Of a stretch of DNA of 16,380 bases, positions 1-8,990 are shown piece by piece (position 1 is the first letter of the stretch; the number at the start of each line of letters is the position of its first letter). Under the pieces are notes generated by a model. It was not told the DNA's origin, made no database searches, and worked only from the letters and a program-made list of their open reading frames with translations. A program made the position numbers and the translations under genes. The DNA is from Smittium culicis (lineage: Eukaryota > Kickxellomycota > Harpellomycetes > Harpellales > Legeriomycetaceae): assembly GCA_001970855.1 (NCBI GenBank), contig LSSN01003505.1, positions 1-16,380 of the forward strand, written 5' to 3'.

Positions 1-969
1 ATTGGTTTTTACATTGAATTCCAAGTATAAAAGTACTATTTTAGTTCAATTGTCCAGAAGCTTAAACTCTACATGAATTCATTATTTAAAGCATTAAGAA
101 TATTTGTATGTCAATTCGATAAAGTTAAGACTATACCTCAAGTTCCTGATATTATTTAATATGAAAAATATTATAACGCTATTTGCCATAATTTAAAGTT
201 CACTTCAAATAGTAAATATGACGTATAACGAGCAAGGCCCATATAATTATATTAAATTCGAAGTGTCATCTACCACATACTATAAATCTACCAATTCGTA
301 TAACAACGTTTATTAAAGTGAGTTTATAAAAGAATACTTATTGGAACTTTTTAAAAGTATTAACTAAATTTAGGATAAATCTTTGACCCCTATCATTCCC
401 ACAGAACTGCTGAAAAAATACTATGTGTCAAGGATATTGTTAAACTCAAATAATGTTAGTCTCTTGTGTTGAAATGGTTGATCTAAGAATGTCATTTTAT
501 AATTTAAATCAAAAATTTTATAAAAACTCAAATAAATAGCAGTATCACTGCAATGTAGTTCTCAATGGGCTAGCTCTTTTATATTCTTAAGCTGCTTTGC
601 AAGATAAAAAACGTATCCAACAAGAATTAACGGGAAATAATTAAACTTGCGGTATATTGGCTTACTGGTTTCTTGGAATTAAATCTAAAATGCACATACG
701 TGATAAAAAAAAAACTTAAGCTAAACGAATGTAGATATAAATATAAGACCATGATTGATAGTTTATGCTGAAAGAGTATTAAATCTGACATGGTTGAGAG
801 TGTACTTTTTTTTTTAACCCTTTCCCATGCAACAGCCTTAAAAAATCGAAATTAATATTCGCCAGTGACTTATAAGCAGTTTTATTATTTGATTCTATTC
901 TTCAGTAAACGAATAATTATATGTATCTCGGAATTGTATTAAACTTATTGAGTGTAATTAGCTATATTT

Positions 970-991
970 GGTAGACCACAAATAGTCTACC
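970..991. repeat. Short inverted repeat, 7-bp arms
   Basis: GGTAGAC at 970-976 is matched by GTCTACC at 985-991, with an 8-nt loop. The arms are perfect and more GC-rich than their surroundings. It is not near a gene end, so no role can be assigned, and a chance origin is possible. Confidence 0.4.
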
Positions 992-1342
992 TCCCGTGAA
1001 ATGGTTAATATTGAAGGTAATTTGCGTTACAATTGAGAATTTAAGCATACTTGTTTTAGTTCATTCAGAATAGTGCAATTAAAGAGCTTAATGCTTATAA
1101 ACCGCGCACCCTGGTTTAGTATTAATGACTGTAAGCCAGAATGTTGTATTTATAGGTACATATAATAGTAATCATCTATAGCTAATTTCATAAAATCTTA
1201 TCACTAAGCCAATAGACATAAACTGAAGTTGATAATGACCAAACAGATGTTCGTATTAGTATTGGAGATACAATAATAAGAGTGAATAGCCAATAATTTC
1301 TCACCATTAATAGCTCTTACATTATCAGCAAAATAAAAAGAT

Positions 1343-1368
1343 ATTATTGGATAGTATTATCCAATAAT
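1343..1368. repeat. Perfect inverted repeat, 11-bp arms
   Basis: ATTATTGGATA at 1343-1353 is followed by a 4-nt loop (GTAT) and its exact reverse complement at 1358-1368. Each arm contains an ATTGG/CCAAT core, so the element could be a paired CCAAT site about 240 bases upstream of the eL36 start. It could equally be a hairpin or a relic of a small inverted-repeat element. A further CCAATAATT lies at 1290-1298. Confidence 0.5.
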
Positions 1369-1466
1369 TGACATAATTAACTAACTTTTCTGACATAGCC
1401 TAATTGGTAAATCACAATCATGAAGAATTCTAATTGCGCAACTAAACTTCTAAAGAATTTTTCCTC

Positions 1467-1480
1467 AAAAAAAAAAAAAA
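1467..1480 (+). promoter_or_regulatory. A14 tract upstream of the eL36 gene
   Basis: This is an uninterrupted run of 14 A residues about 130 bases before the eL36 start codon, followed by a second A-rich stretch at about 1489-1497. Poly(dA:dT) tracts are common nucleosome-excluding elements in fungal ribosomal-protein promoters. That role is inferred here from position only; A and T runs are frequent throughout this window. Confidence 0.3.
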
Positions 1481-1606
1481 GCTACACCAAAAAAAATTAA
1501 TCAAAAGGAAAACTGAAAATGAGTATAATGAAAAAATATTATTCGAATCTGAATCTCCCTTTCGAAATTATCAATATATACTATTTACTAATACATATAT
1601 TGTAAG

Positions 1607-2110
1607 ATGGTAGCCCAAAGATCAGGAATCAGCGTCGGACTTAACCACGGTCACGCCGTCACTCAACTTAAAGTTAAATCAAGAGTTGCCACCAGAAAAT
1701 CTGTAAGTTCTTTTATTCTATATGCTTAGTATCTATATTCTATCTCGGATACAAATTCTACCGTCCCTGTGAATAAATATTAACTGTACAACATCGAAAT
1801 ATTTATATTAGTCCTTCAACAAGAAGACCCGCTTCGTTAAGGATTTGATTAGAGAAGTCAGCGGATTTGCTCCATATGAAAAGAGAATTCTCGAATTGTT
1901 GAAGAACTCAAAAGATAAGAGAGCCCGTAAGTTGGCCAAAAAGAGAGTAAGTTTAAAAATCACAATATAACACCATAATTTACACCTTCATAGTCTATTT
2001 TGCTATAACTTATCGTAATTCATTACTTATAGCTTGGTACCTTCACCCGCGCCAAGGCCAAGGTTGACGAATTATCTAACGTCATCGCCGAATCTCGTCG
2101 CCACCACTAA
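1607..2110 (+). CDS. RPL36: 60S ribosomal protein eL36 (three exons)
   Basis: This gene encodes eL36, a structural protein of the cytosolic large ribosomal subunit. The exons are 1607-1702, 1812-1946 and 2033-2110; both introns (109 and 86 nt) have GTAAGT donors and TAG acceptors and fall in phase 0. The joined product is 102 residues, close to the family length. Family hallmarks are [10 protein letters not shown] near the N-terminus, then [38 protein letters not shown] and a C-terminal SRRHH like that of yeast eL36. An in-frame TAA 18 bases upstream of the ATG supports this start. Codons often end in C (GTC, AAC, CAC, GCC, CGC), unlike the rest of the window, as expected for a highly expressed gene. 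Function and splicing are secure from sequence similarity and exact frame joining. Confidence 0.96.
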
Positions 2111-2142
2111 GTTCTTTTTTGCCTTGTAATATAGAGCTTTTT

Positions 2143-2157
2143 AATAAAATCAATAAA
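2143..2157 (+). terminator. Probable polyadenylation signals of the eL36 gene
   Basis: AATAAA occurs at 2143-2148 and again at 2152-2157, about 33-47 bases after the eL36 stop codon, in a T-rich then A-rich context. Spacing and sequence fit a 3'-end processing signal. Confidence 0.55.
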
Positions 2158-2308
2158 AATTTATACTATTCTCTAACAAACACATATTATTTCTACATAA
2201 TACTATTCTTCTCATACTCCAATTATTTAATATATCGCATTGTTTTATTGTCTGAATTTATTTTTTAAAAAAATCATTTCTGTAACGTGTTCAAGTAATA
2301 TTTTTTAA

Positions 2309-3530
2309 ATAAAGCTACATGCTAATTGTAAGCTTCCATATTGTGGAGGTTTACCAGGGTACACAAATATGAATTTAGCTCATTTTCACGATAGAATTGT
2401 AGGAATCGGGTCATTCAGTGTGTTATTATGCAAGTTATATCACCGATTTATGTATGGTTATCGGAGAATAACCGTCTATCAACAGCTAGACAGACATGAT
2501 TAAAGATATTGAAGTATGTGTGGGGGGACCTTCTCATACAGCCCTATGGTGACTTCACCATCTCGTCATTCGATTCGACCTTGGCCACGCTGCTCGTAAA
2601 ACTGAAATCGACCGTTTCCAGCGCCAAAGAGATGGTTATGGTGGTAAACTGGAAACAGCACGCCTATATATTTGATACAATGTCGAAGTAGGTTTGCAGG
2701 CGGTAAACCGCCAGAGGACTTTATACTTAAACTCTATTAAGATTTTGTATTTTCAGTTTACATTTACAACTTGGCATTATTAAAATACACAAATTTAAAA
2801 AAAAGCTGCGATTTTAGCCTTTTATATCTCCTTGGGGTTTGATACTTTGGTACCAGAACTCTGATAGATCTGTATACTTGAGTTACCCCAGTAGAGTGAG
2901 CAATGATCCTCGGGTAAATCTATACAAATGTAATCCAGTAGATTTACAATGGTTTACGCGCATGTCTAGTGTTGTTTTTTCGAATATCTTAATTGATTCT
3001 TTGTAGTTCTTTCAGTTTTGCAGCCAACTTGTATATTGTTGGTTTATTTTTATACAAAGCTTCTAGTAATATTATCGTGACAATAAAGACCCATTTCAAA
3101 AATAATAAAAATCATATAGCTTTCAATAAATCTAGTTGGGAAGGGATGGGGGGTAAGGTAGTAGAAGAAATTGTTCACAGATTCTGAGGTTAGAAATTCT
3201 AGATGAGGATCATATCGAAATCAGAGCTATAATTTTGTCCTCACTGTTGAAAAAATCTTTGTTCATTAGTCCAGAATTCAACAATAAGACGTATATAGGT
3301 CATCTATTAGCGCAGTGTATTAGATCTATTTCTTTGATATTCACAGCTGGCTAGGTATTAATTTTTAATCAATCCATTTGATGTAGTTTATTTCTATGAG
3401 CTCAAACAAATTCAATATTGTTGAACTGAGATAACAAAAATAATGAGAATTATATGCTCATCAATATCCTTGCTTGACGCCTTGCAGCTATGATCGCCTT
3501 ACAGGACCAGGGGAGGTTTGATTGAACGGA
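2309..3530 (+). pseudogene. Decayed or unresolved protein-coding relic, family unknown
   Basis: Open, protein-like stretches follow one another in different forward frames: 2309-2503, 2500-2691, 2819-2998, about 2993-3187 and about 3180-3352. GC is 62 of 120 bases over 2521-2640, far above the surroundings. The first two stretches overlap at 2500-2503 and would be continuous after a single-base frame change; similar changes are needed near 2995 and 3185. Readable pieces include DSTLATLLVKLKS, NSDRSVYLSYPSRVSNDPR and NKTYIGHLLAQCIRSI. The 2819 stretch directly follows a TTTTAG that could be a splice acceptor, and CGG|GTAAAT near 2915 could be a donor, so some frame changes could be introns. 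A last GC-rich patch lies at 3465-3530. I recognise no family. Alternatives are a decayed host gene, a fragment of a retroelement, or a living gene whose introns I cannot place. Confidence 0.42.
2699..2712. repeat. GC-rich inverted repeat within the relic
   Basis: GGCGGT and ACCGCC are separated by two A residues, giving a 6-bp GC-rich stem. In this AT-rich window such a palindrome is unusual. It follows the stop codon of the 2500-2691 open stretch, so it might be a hairpin at a gene or element end; this is inference. Confidence 0.35.
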
Positions 3531-4369
3531 ATTTTTTATATAATAATTTTTAAGCAATTTTATATTTATCATATATGTTCTTAAAATTTGTTACATTAAA
3601 CTACTTTTGAAAAAAATAAGTTTAAATTACCCTAATTTTACGAATGATTGTAATCATAATCAACCAGTCAATTTGAATTTATATTAGATTATACTTTGTC
3701 GGAAGGTAGATTGTTTCTGATCTTTCCTAGCTACGCAAACAATATATAAATATTGAGAATTATTTTTAATGTATTTCAGGTTTTTTTTTACCCTTCAATC
3801 AGCTTTATAATTACTATTTTGTTTAGAATTTGTCATAAAAAGGAAAATATTAAAATAAGGCTATTGATGTTAAGTTTAATATATATATGCATACAATTTT
3901 ACAAAGGTAAGTTTTTCAAACCAAATTTAAAAACTATTTAACTGTCAGAATTATAGTTTTTAGTAATGCTATCGTACCAATAAAATCCTGCAAGTACACA
4001 AAAAACTAAAAAAAAAAACTCAATACTTAGATTTGTTGTCCCATGAACACTTTGAGTACAGGGTTGAAGAAACGTTGCCTATAAAAATTAATTTATAATA
4101 TTTTTATAGTAGATTTACATTTTTTAAAAGCCACGATTCATTGAATATATTTTTAAAAATGTCGATAGAATAAGAAGAAATTAGGCAGTAAAATTTTAAA
4201 GAATTAAAACTTTTTAGCTAAAAAAAGATTGAAAGTAAAGAACTTACAAAAAATATTTTTGTATGAAAAGTTGTACTTATATATGTTTAGTAAAAGGTAG
4301 CACGATAAAATATGATTAATCAAAATTAGCTAGATATTGGAAAAATTAAAATCAAAAAGGCGAGATTTT
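3531..4369. other. AT-rich intergenic region, 3' side of RAT1
   Basis: No supported gene. A 62-codon open frame at 3753-3941 starts with TTG, is rich in Ile, Phe and Lys, and reads as translated AT-rich noncoding DNA. The last part (about 4000-4369) must contain the 3' untranslated region of the leftward RAT1 gene, but I could not find a canonical AATAAA on the minus strand. Confidence 0.5.
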
Positions 4370-7300
4370 TTATTTTTGGTCAGGTTTGGGAATAAACGAT
4401 GTTCTAGGTCGGTAATTGGGCCTATTGTTGTTTTGGTAGCTATTGTTATTTCCTCGGTATGGCGTGTTTTGACCTCTAGTATTGTAGTTTGAATTTCGGT
4501 TCTGATAATTATTATTATTATTCCTATAGTCGTTACTATTGTTTGAGTATTCATTGTTCTGGAAACGTTGTCCAGGAAAATTTCCAGGGTAGGGCTCATT
4601 CCTGTTATTAGAATTTCCTCGATATTGATTTGGGCGGTGCTGGTATCCGCTGCTACTAGAATGATAATTGTTACCAGAGCTATAATTTCCGCCAGTGTTA
4701 TAATTACCACCAGAATTGAAGTTTCTACCAGAGCTATAATCTCCACGTGTGTTGGAGCCTCTATTATTTCCATAGCTATTATACCTAACATATTGATTAC
4801 TTGAACCATTGTTGGAATTGTTAGAATATCCTCTGTCATAATAAACATCGCTACCCTGCTGTTTATAAAAGTGAGAAAAATCGCGATTGTTACCAAATCT
4901 ATTACCTCGGGGATTTCCACGATATCCAGACCTTCCTCCAGTTAAAACGAACTCACGATCTGCGCTAGTTAACGTAGGGGCTGGCAAAACTACGCCCTTC
5001 AACAATTGACACGGGTAATAGTTATTTCTAGATTTTTTGGACTTTTTTTTCGCTTTTTTAGATCCATCATCTTTTAAGTCTTGTTCATCGGGTGCGTCTG
5101 AACTGCTAGGGCTTATTTCTTCAACTGGATCCAAGTCAAACCTTACCCGTATAGAAGAGTCGTGGTCAATGTTGGGTTTAGATGACCTGTTGAAGGGACT
5201 GATATAAGTAGTGTGTGGCACAAAATTCGAATCTTTTTTAGCCACACCAGTGATACAGCTCAAGTCATCATATTTTATATTCATTGAATTTGTAGAATTT
5301 TTCCCATACAGCTGACAGAGCTGTTCGTAAATAGGGTTTGCGGATGAGACGCAAATTATAGGATATCCTAAAGTATTTCTTGTAACTTCGTTTTCAGTTA
5401 GACATCCATAAACATCTTGAAGGGAGTTTAATAATAAGTCGCCATCAATAAAAGGCAAAAGGCAAACCCCTTGCCAAGATTGCTTTTTGCCATTTAGATC
5501 AATTTTGAATGTTTCAGGATAAAACTGAATGATAGGTGAAGATTCATCAACCATAAGCTGTGCAAAAGGCTTAGGTACATTACTCTTACTAAAAACAGTT
5601 AAAGAGTACATATTATTAGTGTTTTATAAATTATAGTTGGAATAAGACGTTTAAAGTGTTAAATAAATAAGCGAGAAAAAAAACTAAAAAGCAACCATTT
5701 TCAGCCTCTGCCAAAATTTAATAAGAAAATTAAGTTTACCTAGCAGCTGGTAAAACAGACATGAGTTGTTCAAGAGGCTTTATCGGAAATCCTAAGTCGA
5801 ATTTGATGTCCAGTGAAGCTAAATCAGTAAAATCAGAAGCAAATGGCGAATAATGATAAGGATAGTACCATGGCCACGAAGCGCAGCCTTTGTAGTAGTA
5901 GTGGAATACCCAGCACAATCCCTCCACATAAGATTTTACAATATCACGAATTTTTGATTTCTCTTCCATATTTATTTCAAACTTTGTTAGGTAATATCGT
6001 TGTTTGTATCCTTCCTCGTGTAATCTAAAAGAATAATAGGTAAATAAAAATTGAAATTAGAAATAATCAGAAATAATTTTATAGAACGCGATATAAATTT
6101 AAATTTAATAAAACATAAATGAATTTACCTAACGTTATCTTTTTTATTAATTAAAACGTCATCTTCATCATCTTCTTTTAAATCTTCGGCCTCCTCTTTT
6201 ATATCTTCAACTATTTCAACTTCGCTCTCAATATCCTCGACACTTAAGGGAGATTCCAGGTTAGAATCTACATCAATGGGATTTGTTGCTAAAGTACTAT
6301 CAGTTTTTAAAATTTTTTTAGGAGGGATAGATGACGCTCGTTGACTAGATCGTTTAGAGTTCCCTTTTAAAAGCAAAATTTCTTCGCTGTCGTCATCTGC
6401 TACACTACATCCTTGTAAGTTAGTGATAGAAACCTCATTAATATCATTAGCAATAGGGTCCGTAGAGATATTTTTTCGTTTTAAGCTAGATGATTTTAAC
6501 TCATCAGATTCAAAATCCTGTATGGTAGATTCTATACCAGATGTGTTTCTATCAGTAGATATAGGCTTCTCAACTACATTTTGATTGATTGAAATGTTGG
6601 ATTCGATTATTTCTGGAGCTTCGCTAGAATTGAAAAGGTGTTCATTGATATTTTTGGGAATTTTGGGAATAAGGGGTGATGGCTCTTTATCGCTCAACGG
6701 AGCAACTATAGACGAGTTTAAATCTTGCATGCCATCTGATAGATTATGGCCGGCTGAAGTAGGCTGAGATTTAAATAATTCTAATCGAAGCTTGTGTGCA
6801 ATCTCTTTATTTGCAGAGTTAATAGAAGAAATTTCAGAAGAAACGGTCTCTTCACTTGTAGTAGATACAGGGAGTGCGTTCGAAGAATTATTTCGACTTT
6901 CATAACTATCTTCTCTAGATTTTCTTTTTACAAATGTATCAGCTTCCAGAATCGAAAGCTCATCCATAATAACTTGAACTCTGGATAAGTTTACAATGCC
7001 ATTATCAGTCAAATAGCCACCCATATGGTACATTGAGCGTTTCCATATAGCTAATAGCTTATCAATAGCCCCTTCTCTGATTTCTAGAGAAGGTAAATGA
7101 GGTAAAAAGTCATTTCCAACAAAGAAGCACATAAATATCCAATCATCAATGGCTCTCTCTAAGTCATAAGGTGGGCCTTTTTCGCTATCCCAAAATCCAT
7201 TTTTATAATTTTGAGGTAAGAGTTGAATTTCGAGATACTCGCGAAGAATGTCGATATGGCAAAATACAAAAGTTTGCTCCATTGATTTTTTTGTATTTTT

Positions 7301-8613
7301 TAAAATTTGGACTTGCTCATTAGTTAATTTGCATTCTCTTGAAAAGTGATCAGTTTGCCCACATTTAAAGCATGAGTTTCCAGAGCCTAAATCTTTGAAT
7401 ACATCGTCTCGAAGAATTTTGAAATGAGGCTCATGAGTAGCTAAAGCAAGCATAATCAAATCAGCATCCTAGGTGGAAGAAAAAAAGACAGGAAATTTTT
7501 AAATTAAAAGATTATGACATAATAATTATTAAAAAATAGCTTACCAGTCCATAGATTACATGGGTTGTATTTGGGTTATAGTTAGGAGACTGTCTTTGGT
7601 ATCTGATAAAATCCATAAGTTTGTGCTCTCCTTCACCAGGAACGTTAGAATCAGAGACTATTACTTTGATCTAATTTTACAGAAAATATTAATTCAGAAT
7701 TTAGAAGCCTTAGAGATGAAAATATAACAATCAAAAGAACAATTAGTATACATATAATTTACATTTTTCCAAGCTGGATCTGTGTTGAGTTTTTCAGCGA
7801 CATAATATCTTAAAGATATTGCTAAAAATTCCATAAAAGGTGTACCTAATAGACAGATTTAAATGAAAAAAGTAAAGAGGGAGGGTATAGTTAAATTAGT
7901 AGGCACTAGAGGGTTGATATACAGGTAAAATATATATATTCTTATAGTAAAAATATACCAGGTGTGATGCAGTTAGAATCCCAAGGTTTACTGGAAGCTG
8001 ATACAGTTTCTCCATAAATGTCTGAATTTTCACTAATTATTCTAGCCTTTTTTTCGGCTTCAATCTTTGCATCGAAAGCAGCTCTAAATCTTCTTGATCT
8101 TTGCTGATTCATTTTAGCCCGAGGGGCAACACCATCTATTAAAAACAATATCGAAGATAAAATACTATTTAATTCTATTAGAAAGCATAAGGTAGGACAG
8201 AAAAAATAAATGAACATGAAAATACCTAGAGCCATGTAAACAACTTTTCTTGGTCGAATGACATTGAAAACCCGATCCAGACATTTGAATATCTCCATCA
8301 TCATTTCTTCCTCGTTTTTAGGTGCTTCCTATAATTTTGATAAAAAAAATTATACAGGTAAATAATATGAATAAATATATGCATATTGATATTTGAAGCT
8401 TAAACTCACTCTTCCTTCTGGATGGCAACATGGATGAACTATTCCATTCATGTCAAGGTACAAATTGTCAAATTCGTAACCATTTGGATTCGGCTTTGAC
8501 GGATCTACAGGAATTTCGATTCCATCGATGATTGTGGGTTTTTCTTCGATGACTTGTGATTGAGCTTTAGGATACTTTCTAATCAACCATCTGTAAAACG
8601 CTGGAACTCCCAT
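4370..8613 (-). CDS. RAT1: Nuclear 5'-3' exoribonuclease Rat1/Xrn2 (eight exons)
   Basis: The product degrades 5'-monophosphate RNA in the nucleus, acting in torpedo termination by RNA polymerase II and in rRNA/snoRNA trimming, with Rai1 as usual partner. Exons, in order: 8613-8410, 8328-8226, 8135-7959, 7845-7763, 7670-7545, 7468-6129, 6024-5740, 5588-4370. All phases join, giving 1178 residues, longer than typical Rat1 (about 950-1000). Visible landmarks: N-terminal [15 protein letters not shown]; acidic active-site segments YLDMNG (Asp54), GEGEHK (Glu202, Glu204), LDADLIM (Asp232, Asp234) and [12 protein letters not shown] (Asp351); a CCHC knuckle (Cys264, Cys267, His272, Cys277); a Ser/acidic linker at about 415-677; CR2 with [18 protein letters not shown] (711 onward) and [12 protein letters not shown]; a Lys-rich stretch at 950-959; and an Asn/Gly/Tyr/Ser/Arg tail from about 990. 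An in-frame TAA 9 bases upstream fixes the start. Introns are 81, 90, 113, 92, 76, 104 and 151 nt. Confidence 0.95.
4373..4920 (-). repeat. Low-complexity Asn/Gly/Tyr/Ser/Arg repeat region in the last exon of RAT1
   Basis: This DNA encodes the roughly 190-residue Rat1 tail, with RGN/RGG-like, NNN and GGNY units. A 16-bp unit recurs at 4671-4686 and 4725-4740 (15 of 16 identical), so the local period is 54 bp or 18 residues, seen as [18 protein letters not shown] followed by [18 protein letters not shown]. Five ATT triplets at 4508-4522 encode five consecutive Asn (residues 1129-1133). Such tracts change length easily by slippage. Confidence 0.8.
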
Positions 8614-8650
8614 AGTATATTACCGATCTTGTAACTATTTATGTATATAA

Positions 8651-8681
8651 GTATTATTATTTTTTGAAAAAATAATAGTAC
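8651..8681. repeat. 31-nt palindrome just upstream of the RAT1 start
   Basis: Two 15-nt arms flank a central G at 8666; the inner 11 pairs (8655-8665 with 8667-8677) are perfect, then one mismatch, then three more pairs. It ends 38 bases before the RAT1 ATG. If transcribed, the leader of the RAT1 mRNA could form an A-U hairpin. The arms contain T6/A6 runs, so in an AT-rich genome chance cannot be excluded. Confidence 0.55.
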
Positions 8682-8683
8682 AG

Positions 8684-8692
8684 CTATTTAAA
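8684..8692 (-). promoter_or_regulatory. Possible TATA-like element of RAT1
   Basis: The minus strand reads TTTAAATAG about 70-80 bases before the RAT1 start codon, a plausible core-promoter position. TA-rich words are common in this window, so support is weak. Confidence 0.2.
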
Positions 8693-8775
8693 GGAGTTAG
8701 AGACTGGAAAATTTGGTATAAAAGCGTATGGTGAAAAAAATATCTTAGGCTTTCATGCCTAATGTATATCTCGCG

Positions 8776-8859
8776 ATTGGCCAAAAAAAGAGCATTAAAA
8801 ATTGCCGATAAAAGGGAATCTAGAGCTTTGACCTTGTCAAATCTATCGATAATTGGCCA
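8776..8859 (-). promoter_or_regulatory. Pair of TGGCCAAT (CCAAT-box) sites upstream of RAT1
   Basis: The minus strand carries TGGCCAAT at 8783-8776 and again at 8859-8852, 76 bp apart and in the same orientation, about 163 and 239 bp before the RAT1 start codon. CCAAT boxes are bound by the HAP2/3/5 (NF-Y) complex in fungi. The matched orientation and shared flanking TGG support a promoter role for RAT1. Binding is not shown. Confidence 0.45.
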
Positions 8860-8968
8860 CAACTGCTAAGCTATATATTGAACTGAATTAATTGGCAGAT
8901 TTTCCTTAATTTTCGTCAAACCTACTCTTATGATTGATCTAACCTCCTGAAAATTTTTTTTAGTTACT

Positions 8969-8990
8969 ACGCGCGAAACTTTGAGCCAAT
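8969..8990. promoter_or_regulatory. Possible E2F/MBF-like site next to a CCAAT box
   Basis: ACGCGCGAAA at 8969-8978 (TTTCGCGCGT on the other strand) matches the general E2F/MBF-type pattern, and a plus-strand CCAAT follows at 8986-8990. CpG-rich words like this are rare in the window. The site lies about 355 bp upstream of RAT1 and 2.9 kb from the rightward gene, so its target is unclear. Confidence 0.25.

Larger units (their letters stand above)
1..1606. other. Intergenic region upstream of the eL36 gene, no gene seen
   Basis: No open frame with protein-like character was seen on either strand. The stretch is AT-rich with frequent stops. It holds two short inverted repeats, listed separately, and an A14 tract close to the eL36 gene. 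I saw no tRNA arm, rRNA segment or mobile-element end. The last 150 bases probably hold the eL36 promoter, with TA-rich stretches around 1571-1600, but no single core element stands out. Confidence 0.6.

Noticed and set aside
1540..1560. TTCGAAT resembling a tRNA T-loop
   Set aside because: The flanking five-base arms do not pair and no acceptor or anticodon arm is present.
1580..1606. A 5'-leader intron ending at the eL36 start codon (TTTACTAAT then TGTAAG before ATG)
   Set aside because: The branch-like word is tempting, but the acceptor would be AAG while every other inferred intron ends in TAG, and no clear donor was found upstream.
3753..3941. A 62-codon hydrophobic frame
   Set aside because: It begins with TTG, is made mostly of AT-rich codons (Ile, Phe, Lys) and has no recognisable motif; it is compatible with chance.
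4568..4804. A 78-codon plus-strand frame opposite the RAT1 tail
   Set aside because: It is an antisense shadow of the repetitive tail with the same Ile/Ser/Thr-type bias and no independent support.
4330..4920. A 196-codon open frame on the minus strand overlapping the RAT1 tail
   Set aside because: It is the same strand read one frame off. Its Ile/Thr-rich sequence follows from reading the repeated Asn/Gly/Tyr codons out of frame, while the other frame joins correctly to the Rat1 exons.
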